A DNA stretch of 64,000 nt, taken from the NCBI GenBank assembly GCA_037179515.1, contig JAXCGZ010002267.1:1-64000 (forward strand). The letters run 5' to 3'. The notes under the pieces were generated by a model, which did no database searches, had not been told where the DNA came from, and saw nothing but the letters and a program-made list of their open reading frames with translations. Shown here piece by piece: positions 45,855 to 55,115 of this stretch. Every line of letters begins with the position of its first letter. Within the stretch, counting starts at the first letter, position 1. This DNA comes from Halocaridina rubra (Eukaryota > Arthropoda > Malacostraca > Decapoda > Atyidae). The position numbers and the translations under genes were made by a program.

Positions 45855-46085
45855 GAGAAAATTAGAGGGAATGGTAGTGGATTTAGAGAAAAAGGGTATC
45901 ATTAGATTATGTAGAAGCCCTTGGCATAGCCCCATTGTAGTAGTAAAAAAGAAAGATGGAGACCTTCAGCTGTGTGTAGAATTTTGCAAACTAAATTTGA
46001 ATTCCGAAGGAGATAATTTCCCCCTTCTTATAATTGAAGATGTACTGTGTCACGTCAGCGGCGCTAAGTATTTTACTACTCTCTT
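45855..46085 (+). repeat. Duplicated reverse-transcriptase segment inside RNase H
   Basis: This stretch repeats 42857-43085 (both contain ATGGTAGT, 'gcccttggcatag', 'gtagtagtaaaaaagaaagat' words and the end 'cacgtcagcggcgctaagta'). It codes ERKLEGMVVDLEKKGIIRLC and WHSPIVVVKKKDGDLQLCVE. It is spliced directly behind the RNase H start, in frame, and the RNase H continues after about 46090. Confidence 0.8.
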
Positions 46086-46480
46086 CCCGAGTGCTTACAG
46101 GCACTGAGCGACGATATGTGACAATCGAACGAGAGGCACTTGCCATTGTGTTCATGTTAGAAAAACATAAACATTTCCTACTCGGATATCTGGTGATAAT
46201 TCGTAGCGATAATTTACCTTTGAAGTATGTGTATGCATATCTGCTAAATAATCAAAGATTTTCCAGATGGCTGTTAAGACTTATGCAGTTTGATATACAG
46301 GGGTTCGAGTTTGTACCTGGAAAAAGTAGCAATGTAGCCGATGCCCTGAGCAGGGGCGTACAGGAAGTCCCCGCCATAGCCATTACACGTTCGATGAGAA
46401 ACGCAAGTCATAGAACCGTGGACATGAACCGTCCTGCGACTGCAGGGGCCGATTGCGATTCCGTGCACACACTCCTTTAG
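46086..46480 (+). pseudogene. Gypsy element 2 RNase H, C-terminal part
   Basis: TGTERRYVTIEREALAIVFM, HFLLGYLVIIRSDNLPLKYV, WLLRLMQFDIQGFEFVPGKS and NVADALSR in the family order. The glutamate and aspartate positions are kept. It would remove the RNA strand during reverse transcription. Confidence 0.75.
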
Positions 46481-46789
46481 AGTTATGGGGAAAACCCCCC
46501 CGCTAGGTAAATAAAAGTGTGAATGGGGGAAGTGATGAAGAGAAAAGACAAAGTGACAGTTATGAGTATGAACGAGTGAGTGAGTGAGTAAGTGAGGGAG
46601 CGAGTATGAATGAATGGGAGGGGGGCACTTGTGGGTGGAATCGTGAGAAGCTCGAAAGGAAGCAAGATGGGGATAAGTTGTGGGGGGAAGTGATGAAACT
46701 CTTGCAAGAATTCGATGCCAAATCAATTAATTCGTAATAGAAGAAGGAATACTTTATGAAATTTATAAGCGAAAGAGCGGAGAAGGGGG
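46481..46789. other. RNase H-integrase linker with GTGA-rich tract
   Basis: Contains GAGTGAGTGAGTGAG at about 46574-46590 and other G/A-rich sequence. No domain recognised. Confidence 0.4.
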
Positions 46790-47656
46790 ATACGCGGCAG
46801 TACTTCTCGAGGAGTTCCTCAGACACGCCCTCTTCTTGTGTCACATGAGTCCCGTGGCCGGCTATATGGGAATAGGGAAAACGTATCGGTTGCTAAGTAC
46901 CCAGTATTACTGGGAAGGGATGTATAAGGACGTTGCAGAATATATTAAAGGTTGTCATTTGTGCAACTGCTTCAAACGGCAATGTAGTACAGTCCCACCT
47001 GCCCGATTCTGGCTGATATGCAATTTTAAATGGGAAAGAGTTCATTGCGACTTGGTAGGCCTCCTGCCCAGATTATATGATGGCTACTCGTACATTTTCA
47101 TACTTACAAATGAATGCACAAGATATGCCTACACGTACGCGATGAGGGATAAGAGCGCGGCCTCAGTAGCTGTTGTCCTACACCAGTTCACGTTAGTATT
47201 TGGATTTCCTCAAGAAGTTGCAAGTGATAACAGGTGCGAATTCATGAACGAAGTTTTCCGGGGCTTATGCGATCCGAACTAGCGCGAGTTGACCATGTAG
47301 CGGTCCAGGCTTATAGACCGCAAGCTAACGGGTTAGTAGAGAGAAGGAATGCCTCCATCATTACACTGTTATGACAACTCGCTGCCTCTGATCCCCAAGA
47401 ATGGAGCCTGAAACTAAAACAAGCGGAATAAGCTCTTAATTTTGCATATCATAGGTCAATCGGTGACTCCCCCTATTTCCTTGTGTTTGGGGAAGATCCC
47501 AAGTTACCTTGGGACACGCTTACCTGGCAAAAGCTGTTGCCAGTGTACGATATTGAGAGTCTTAGAACGTTTGTTGTGAATACCGCCAGAAAGACATACA
47601 AACTTCCGGCAGCCATCCTGGATAAACAAAAAGAGAAGTACGAGTTTATCAGTTAA
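46790..47656 (+). pseudogene. Gypsy element 2 integrase
   Basis: Open from 46836 to 47282: zinc-finger region with AGYMGIGKTYRLLSTQYYWE and CHLCNCFKR (the second histidine of HHCC is tyrosine), then the catalytic core VHCDLVGLLPR and VASDNRCEFMNEV. A TAG follows at 47280-47282. The third catalytic residue is in the shifted continuation (ANGLVERRNASI, about 47322-47357). A decayed C-terminal part (SIGDSPYFLVFGEDPKLPWD) runs to about 47656. Confidence 0.75.
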
Positions 47657-47690
47657 GAAGAATATATAGCAGATATAAATTCGAATTTTC

Positions 47691-48189
47691 CTTCAAGTAC
47701 ACTTTTGTTTTTGTTTGCATTTTTTCTTTTTTTCCTCAAATTACCAAAGTAAAATTTTTAAGTTAGGATGTGTTACCAGAAAAGAGATAAATTAAGTCAC
47801 TAAATAGCACTTATATGAAGATATAAAATTCTGTGTGAAGCTTAAATAAATGTTTTTATTTATTTATTTTTTATTTATTCAGATAACTGTACATGGGGAC
47901 ATGTGCACATGGGCACTCCCAGTCATATTGCAGTTGATAAACATTACAATATATTTGGTTATGTATAAATAACATACTAATAGAATTTGCAATTAATTTT
48001 AAATATCATAGCAAGTAATTAATAATAAAATATAGTGTAATAATTGAAGAGTACTTGAAGAGTAATCATTGTGACTATATTTTCAATAGCCCTTGTTGAG
48101 TGCTATCATTTAAGTTACATTTCACTTTCCAACGGTACTACTGCAGACAATTTGAAGCAGATATAGAATAACAATTTTCAGGTTAGAAT
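47691..48189. other. AT-rich noncoding stretch
   Basis: Contains a TTTATT-rich run at 47850-47880 and no recognisable gene. A right LTR of gypsy element 2 could lie here but has no partner. Confidence 0.4.
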
Positions 48190-48385
<196 letters not shown>

Positions 48386-50756
48386 ACACCAACATGTAAT
48401 GGAACCAACAAGGGCCAGGGGTGGGGATGAGCCATCACTACTTGATCTAGTGTTCACAGATAATGTGTTTGATATTGAAAAAATTGAGTATGAACCACCA
48501 ATTGGAAAGAGTGACCACTGTGTGTTGTTGATGGAGTATATCATTGAAGATATTCTTCCTGAGAGTAGAGGCACTGAGGACATGAGGAGGAAATATCCGA
48601 AAGGAGATTACATCAAAATGAATGAGCTTTTTGCAGTTACTGACTGGAGAACCTTATTTTACAACAAATCTGTACAAGAAATGTATGACATCTTTTGTGA
48701 GAAATATGGGAAGATAGTAGATTGCTGCATACCTGTCACCAAAGTAGGTGTAATTCATGCCAGAGAGAAATGGTTCGATAATGGGTGTAAAAGAGCTAAG
48801 GAGTGGAGAGACAAATGCTGGAAAAGGTATAGGAGGAGAAAAAACATAAATGCCTGGCAAACCTACAAAAGAGCAAGAAATGACTACCTAAGTAAAAGGA
48901 GAGAGGCAGAGAGAGACTATGAGAGGGACATCACCAGGAAGGCTAAAGAAAATCCCAAGCTTTTCCACAGCTTTATCAGAGGAAAACTGAAGGTAAAAAA
49001 ACAGGTTTTAAGGCTAAAGAGAGCGGATGGAAGCATAACTGAGATGGATGAAGAGATCTGCGAAAGAATTGAACAAGGAGTTTCAGTCAGTATTTACAGT
49101 AGAAAACACCACACCCCCTCAGATTGCAGAGATAGAAGCTCAAGGGCCGGTATTAGAGAACATCAACCTTACAGCCACAGAGGTATGCAAAGCGCTGATG
49201 GATTTAGATGTTCATAAAGCTACAGGTCCTGATGACATATCCCCTCATGTGCTTAAAAAATGCGCAAACACAATATCAGTGGCACTAAGTATCATATTTA
49301 AGGAGTCACTGGAGTCGGGGGAGATTCCAAGATGCTGGAAACAAGCAAATGTGATACCTATCTTCAAAAAGGGAAGGAGGGATACGGCTCTGAACTATAG
49401 ACCAGTTTCCTTGACCAGCATAGTTTGCAAAGTTATGGAGAAACTACTAAGGAAACATATCTCTCTTCACTTGGAATCCTTCAACTTTTTGTCAGTGAGG
49501 CAACATGGCTTCAGAGAAGGTAGATCAACAGTAACAAACTTATTAGAATTTTATGATGAGGTAAGCCAAATCTTACAGGAAAGAGAGGGCTGGGCAGATT
49601 GCATATTCCTAGACTTCCAGAAAGCGTTTGATACTGTTCCACATGGGAGACTTATTAGGAAGCTGCAATCAATGGCTAGAATAGGTGGAAATGTTTTGGA
49701 ATGGATAAAAACTTACTTAGAAGGAAGGGAACAGAGGGTTAGAGTAAGACACTCAGTGTCTGAATGGAGAAGAGTTAGTAGTGGAGTTCCACAGGGTTCA
49801 GTTTGAGGGCCACTTTTGTTCCTTGTATATGTAAATGACCTACCAGAGTCTGTAAATTCATTCATGAATATGTTTGCAGATGATGCAAAGATTGTGAAGA
49901 AAGTAAAAAACGAGAACAATGGTAGAGAACTTCAGGAGGATCTAAATAATCTGCATGAGTGGTCAGAAAAGTGGCTAATGAAATTCAATACCTCAAAATG
50001 TAAGGTAATGAGAATGGGTACAAGTGCAAGAAGGCCCAAGCTTGACTACTCGGTGGCTGGAGTACAACTTCAAGAGACAGAAAATGAGAGAGATCTAGGA
50101 GTAAACATACTGGCAGATTTGTCTCCAGAAATACATATAAATGGCATAGTAAGGGCAGCATATGCATTCTTATCAAATGTAAGGGTAGCCTTCAGGCACA
50201 TGGACAAGGAAATGCTCAGAAATATTTATGTAACCTATGTGAGGCCAAAACTCGAATATGCAGCCCCCTTTTGGAATCCGCACTTGAAAAAGCACATAGC
50301 TAAGCTTGAAAAAGTTCAAAGACATGCCACGAAACTAGTGCCAGAAATACGCAATCTCAGTTATGATGAGAGGCTGAGGGAATTAGACTTACCATCACTC
50401 GAAGCTAGAAGAGTGAGGGGGGATATGGTGACAGTCTTTAAATTCCTTCATGGTTATGATAGAGTGGATAGGGATCGATATTTTGATATGGCTGGCTCTA
50501 GAACTAGAGGTCATAGTTTGAAGCTTCGTAAGAAACTTCTTCGCAGGATGTAAGGAAATACTTTTTCAGTGTAAGAGTAGTTGATAATTGGAACTGGCTA
50601 AGCGAGGAGGTAGTTAATGCTATCTCAATCAATAGTTTTAAGGACAGGTATGATAAGTATCACTAAGTATAAAATGGAACCGATGAGGAGACGGGAAGAT
50701 ACGAGCTTTGGGCTCTTTCCCGTAAACACAATTAGGTAATCACAATTAGGTAATCA
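48386..50756 (+). mobile_element. CR1-like LINE copy 2, 5'-truncated
   Basis: Begins within the endonuclease and ends with two units of ACAATTAGGTAATC (50725-50756). It contains the end of the endonuclease and the complete reverse transcriptase, with three lesions. Confidence 0.85.
48399..50665 (+). pseudogene. CR1-like ORF2: endonuclease end and reverse transcriptase
   Basis: Endonuclease tail [19 protein letters not shown] (48510-48565), connecting basic helix ([20 protein letters not shown]), then reverse transcriptase with [66 protein letters not shown] and MFADDAKIVKKV. A thumb and C-terminal VVDNWNWLSEEVVNAIS follow. Lesions compared with sister copies: a one-base insertion near 49060, TGA for leucine at 49804-49806, and a one-base deletion near 50533. 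These are few, so the copy is relatively young. Confidence 0.85.
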
Positions 50757-50867
50757 CATACACATATACACATACATACACATACACATACATACATATA
50801 TATATATGCATGCATTAATTAGATGAGCAATAGAAACACCACTGGGGCTTCATAGCCATACATCTCA

Positions 50868-50960
<93 letters not shown>

Positions 50961-51160
50961 GGTATTCATTTCAGCAAAAGGAGTTATTCATCCTTACCAC
51001 AGATAAAGACACATTCATGCATACTCATACACATCATTGTCATCTGAGGGTAACACAGCAGAGGAAAGTGCATGTACTTAATCGCATATACGTACACATA
51101 TAAACCTGAACATACATACATACATACACATAAACACAGTGCCATATAATGGAAGATAAA
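50757..51160. repeat. Simple-repeat region: (ACATA)n and (GA)n
   Basis: ACATAC-type units at 50757-50812 and GA dinucleotides at 50870-50955. The rest to 51160 has further CATA words and no gene. Confidence 0.85.
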
Positions 51161-51282
51161 TTTGGAAGGAAAAGAAAGAGAAAGACTGAAAGCCCTTCCC
51201 CTTCTCTACCCTTCAAATTATGTTCGTGAGAGAGAATTACGTCAATTAATCCATTATCACTATTATCACAACCATTGCTACC

Positions 51283-51468
<186 letters not shown>

Positions 51469-51524
51469 ACTACAGCTTTTGCATATAGATAGAGTTATGA
51501 ATCAAAAGTAGTAATTATTGATAC

Positions 51525-51587
51525 ATATAGACATCCACATACATATACATATACACATACACATATACATACATATATACATATAAA

Positions 51588-51650
<63 letters not shown>

Positions 51651-51690
51651 TATATACATATACACATACATGTACACATATACATACATA
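51525..51690. repeat. (CATA)n/(TA)n microsatellite
   Basis: ACATATAC-type units surround a pure TA run (51604-51655), directly upstream of dispersed repeat copy 4. Confidence 0.93.
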
Positions 51691-51889
51691 TGAGCTCCTG
51701 AGGGAGGGGGTTAGAATACTTCCTCCATGTTCCCCTGCGTGTCGTAAGAGTAGACTAAGTGTGGCGGAGCGAAGGGAATGAAAGAACCCTTCTCTGTACT
51801 TTCTCTTCCCAGAAAGTCAAAGCATTATTCCTTTACTCAGCCACTCACCTTATAAGGGGAAAAGTGGCTTATGTATATAAAAGGCATAT
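51691..51889 (+). repeat. Dispersed repeat, copy 4
   Basis: Same family as 7670-7870. Contains TTCCCCTGCGTGTCGTAAGA and the 3' module CAGCCACTCACCTTATAAGG...TATGTATATAAA. It is immediately followed by the poly-G and GA tracts. Confidence 0.55.
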
Positions 51890-51911
51890 GGGGGGGGGGG
51901 GGGGGGGGGGG

Positions 51912-51969
<58 letters not shown>

Positions 51970-51974
51970 GAGAG

Positions 51975-52028
<54 letters not shown>
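51890..52028. repeat. Poly-G (25 bases) joined to (GA)n
   Basis: An uninterrupted run of 25 G (51890-51914) leads into about 110 bp of GA with occasional GGA. It could form G-quadruplex or triplex structures. Confidence 0.95.
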
Positions 52029-52030
<2 letters not shown>

Positions 52031-52077
52031 ATTCCCTCCACCTTTCCCTTATTTTTTTTTCTCTCTCTCAAAGTTAT

Positions 52078-52335
52078 AGAAATATCAGATAATATACAAG
52101 AAAGTAGACTAAGATGGTATGGTCATGTCGTTAGAAGGGATGAACAGTATGTTGGGAGGAGGGTGATGGAAATGGATATACAGGGTAGAAGGAGAGGGAG
52201 ACCAATGTGTAGGTGGATGGATTGCATCAATGATGACCTGAGGTCTAACGGTTTGTTGGGTGATGAGGTATGGGACAGAAATAAATGGAGAAAACTGGCC
52301 AGAAACATCGACCCCACATAAATGTGGGAAAGGAT
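52078..52335 (+). mobile_element. RTE-like LINE 3' end fragment
   Basis: An open stretch without start codon reads ESRLRWYGHVVRRDEQYVGR, RRRGRPMCRWMDCINDDLRS and DRNKWRKLARNIDPT-stop (about 52317). This is the C-terminal part of the same kind of protein as 13450-13690. 5'-truncated. Confidence 0.7.
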
Positions 52336-52344
52336 GTAGACGGA

Positions 52345-53968
52345 GAAGAGGGTAAAAGAATTACATTTTCAACGTTGGGTATACACTAAGTACAGGATAT
52401 AAGTTCTCTGGGTTGCAAAAGTGCACACAAAGTTCAAAGTAGCTCAGACCAAGAGGTCTGAAGTCCTTAAGCTTTGTGCACTCTGTAATGTAGTGTACTA
52501 AATTGTTGCCCCCTTCACACTCACATAAATGGCATTTTGAGTGTTCTGGGTGCTTTCTACCAGTTTTTTCGCAATTCACCTCCCATATATTTCTATAACC
52601 AAGTCTTATACGGGCAGCAACTCTATCACAGTCACCTGTAAGCATTTTACCCATGCTGTATTTGTGTCTCAGCCCTCTGAAGTTTTCATAATGTTGGATC
52701 GAACAGCTGCTTACATGTTGTGTGAGTGTAGAAAGTTCTTGCTCTTCCATAATCTCATTATACAACATTGTTTTAAACTGAGTTAGTGTGGTTATAGATT
52801 CAGACACTGAACTCTCAGTTGCCATTTTTGCCAGCCTGTCAGCCTTTTCATTACCTACTATCCCAACATGGGAGGGTACCCATGAAAACTTAACTTGGAG
52901 TTTAAGTTTTGCGCAATCAATAAGAGTCTCTTGAATTTCAGCCATGTGAGTTTTGTAGGAGCTTTTTAATGATCTCAGTGACAGAAGCGCACTCTGCGAG
53001 TCACAGAATATGATAGCATTTTTCCTAGCACTGAGAGCATGTTCAATAGCAAGTTTTAGACCAACAATTTCACATTCGGTGATTGATGACCATTTTGGCA
53101 TACTCAGTGCTTTGTCAAATATTTGCTGTCCTTCCAAATTTTCATACACTATAATGCTGCACCCAGACCCTCCTGTACTGCTTGTGCGAGACCCATCAGT
53201 GTAAATGCAGAGTGTTTCATTGTTAGTTGGGAAACTAGTTTCAATAAAGGCTTCCATTTCATCTAACCATTGATGTTTTTTAATAATTGGAGCAACATTC
53301 GGACCAGATGATAATATTGGAAAGAGAATTTCTGGCCCAATCCTCTTGCAAGGATTTATTAATCGTGCAGGACCACTCTCAGTAACGAGTGTTACATTAT
53401 GTTTTTTTGTCTCATTGGTTATAAGCTTAAATATTTTGGGGTGAATTTGTCTTTCATACTGTATGTTACTTTTTATTAGTGATTTAATGATTGTTGGCAC
53501 TGACTGCGGCCCTTGCAAATGACCAGCATTACATGGATGAGGCTGAGCTGATTTCGCTAATTTAACTCCAAATATCACAGCTGACTGTTTGATATGTTCT
53601 ATCAAAGGTGGGAGGTTTAATTCATGTTGCATATTTATAATTCTGGTGCTCATAGGGCAGCCAAGAATAATCCTCATAGCTTTGTTTTGAATTTTTTCTA
53701 AGGGTCTTAAGATAGAGGTAGTCATAGTACAGAGCTGCAGGGTGTGATAGTCGACTAATGACCTGACATATGCGAGATAGAAAGTTCGGCATATGTTAAT
53801 TCCAACACCAGATACCCTATTGGCAAGAAGCTTTAACGGTCTGAGTCTCTGTTGCAGTCTTTCACACAAATCTTTGACATACTCTGTGTGAGGGGGAGAA
53901 GGAACTGGTATTCCCAAATATTTGTGATTTTCGCACACCTTAACCATTTGATTGCTTAATACAAGGTG
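52345..53968 (-). mobile_element. I-clade-type LINE, 5'-truncated, open 3' half
   Basis: Encodes the thumb, RNase H and C-terminal knuckle of an ORF2 protein. It is a different family from copies A and B and from the LINE in the BEL LTR. The 5' end is lost near 53968, next to the CR1-like copy 3 region. Confidence 0.75.
52361..53947 (-). CDS. I-clade LINE ORF2, C-terminal 528 residues, uninterrupted
   Basis: From residue 1: KYLGIPVPSPPH (post-catalytic strand), thumb with RPLEKIQNKAMRIILGCPMS (81-100), then RNase H about 245-375 with CIYTDGSRTSS (D251), CEIVGLKLAIEHA, FCDSQSALLSL and WVPSHVGIVGNEKADRLAKM, giving the D-E-D-D set. C-terminal ARIRLGYRNIWEV and CHLCECEGGNNLVHYITEC follow. There is no stop or frameshift over 1.58 kb. 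The catalytic core of the reverse transcriptase is missing because the copy is 5'-truncated; the first methionine is just the first one in frame. It is therefore not a functional gene, but it is a recent arrival. Confidence 0.8.
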   Translation of the reverse strand: MVKVCENHKYLGIPVPSPPHTEYVKDLCERLQQRLRPLKLLANRVSGVGINICRTFYLAYVRSLVDYHTLQLCTMTTSILRPLEKIQNKAMRIILGCPMSTRIINMQHELNLPPLIEHIKQSAVIFGVKLAKSAQPHPCNAGHLQGPQSVPTIIKSLIKSNIQYERQIHPKIFKLITNETKKHNVTLVTESGPARLINPCKRIGPEILFPILSSGPNVAPIIKKHQWLDEMEAFIETSFPTNNETLCIYTDGSRTSSTGGSGCSIIVYENLEGQQIFDKALSMPKWSSITECEIVGLKLAIEHALSARKNAIIFCDSQSALLSLRSLKSSYKTHMAEIQETLIDCAKLKLQVKFSWVPSHVGIVGNEKADRLAKMATESSVSESITTLTQFKTMLYNEIMEEQELSTLTQHVSSCSIQHYENFRGLRHKYSMGKMLTGDCDRVAARIRLGYRNIWEVNCEKTGRKHPEHSKCHLCECEGGNNLVHYITECTKLKDFRPLGLSYFELCVHFCNPENLYPVLSVYPTLKM

Positions 53969-54129
53969 TGTTTTTCTCTCTTTTTTTTCTCTTTCTCTTC
54001 TTCTTTCTATTTTCTGCGAAAGGGAAACATAAAAATGAGGCTATCTCTGTCCCAAACCTCTCCCACCCATGGGTCAGGAGGAGGGGTAGCTATTAGGAGA
54101 CTAAAACAGAAAACCAAGGATTGAGAGGC

Positions 54130-55112
54130 AATGTTATAAGCCTTGATAATAAAATTCGGAATATGGATAGAGAAATGAAAGAGAATGAAACACTCAGAGA
54201 GGAAATAAGATTTTTGGAGGAAGCAAATAAAACACAAGGGCAGGAGAGAAAAGAACTAGAAAAACGAATAAAGAAGCTGTAAGGGGAAAAGAGTGAACTA
54301 GAAACCAGAATTTCTAAACAAGAAGATATCAACAAACAGCTAAATGACAACCTAAATGAATTAGATGTTAGTTCACTGCTCTCTTCTGAGAGAGACGAGC
54401 TTGCTGCTTGGAATGTCCAGATTAAGGAAAATATTGATCAGCTTAGAAAAGAGTTCCAGGTGCTTAACATGGAACATGATGCCATGAAAACTTCCTTTGC
54501 TCATGCACTAAAGGGGAATGTTGCAATAAAAGAGGCTGTAAAGGTGGTGGCACTATAACACATAAAAACAGTTGACTATAGAGACAGTAATCGAAAAATG
54601 AAAGATATTGTAATGGAAAGGGCAAATCCACTGATTAAACAGGCACTTGATAAAGAGAAGACAGTGGTAATCTCAGGCATAAGCGAATCCGAGGAGCCAA
54701 CATGGCAGGGAGACTTGAAGAAAATAAAGCTAGGGTTGTAGACCTGATAAGAAAGCTTGGAGTAGTATGTGGTCCTGAAGAAGTTGTAAACATTCACCAA
54801 CTAGGCAAATATTCGAGGGAAGGAAAGCAGAGACCGACAAAAGTAACCTTTGAGAGAGGGGAAACATGTAGAGAAATATTGATGAGAAAAAAAGTCTAAA
54901 AGATCTTCAAGAATTCAAAGAAGTGTTCATTAGATGATACACACACACACACTGGGAGAGATGGGAAAGATCAAAAACTTGTTGCAAGAGGCAAGAAGGT
55001 TAAATGAGGAAAGAAATGAAGAAGAGAAGAAAAATTTTCATTACAGAGTTCTTCCAGACAAAGGGGAAATAAAGAAGATAATGACAGAAGATCAGGGGAT
55101 GGGGCCTCATTA
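54130..55112 (+). pseudogene. CR1-like ORF1: coiled coil, RRM-like and C-terminal domains
   Basis: A long charged heptad-type helix (about 54140-54560, for example REEIRFLEEANKTQGQERKE) is followed by VVISGISESEEPTW and, in a shifted frame (54702-54899), VVDLIRKLGVVCG, NIHQLGKYSREGKQRP and VTFERGETCREILMRK. This resembles the RRM-like RNA-binding fold of LINE ORF1 proteins. A C-terminal helix (LLQEARRLNEERNEEEKKN) and YRVLPDKGEIKK complete it. A (CA)n interruption near 54938 and several stops break it. It would bind element RNA. Confidence 0.65.
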
Positions 55113-55115
55113 AGA

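Larger units (their letters stand above)
35800..47690 (+). mobile_element. Ty3/gypsy element 2, decayed and interrupted
   Basis: Gag, protease, reverse transcriptase, RNase H and integrase remnants follow in gypsy order from about 35.8 to 47.66 kb. Two later insertions interrupt it: a Mag-like gypsy element in gag (35986-40892, plus the AACAG duplicate) and a 2,094-bp element in the reverse transcriptase (43127-45220). A segment of its own reverse transcriptase is also duplicated into RNase H (45855-46085). No intact LTR pair is visible. Confidence 0.75.

Noticed and set aside
45226..46480. Two separate gypsy elements side by side
   Set aside because: The second RT segment is only about 230 bp, lies exactly inside RNase H, and RNase H resumes after it; an internal duplication explains this better.
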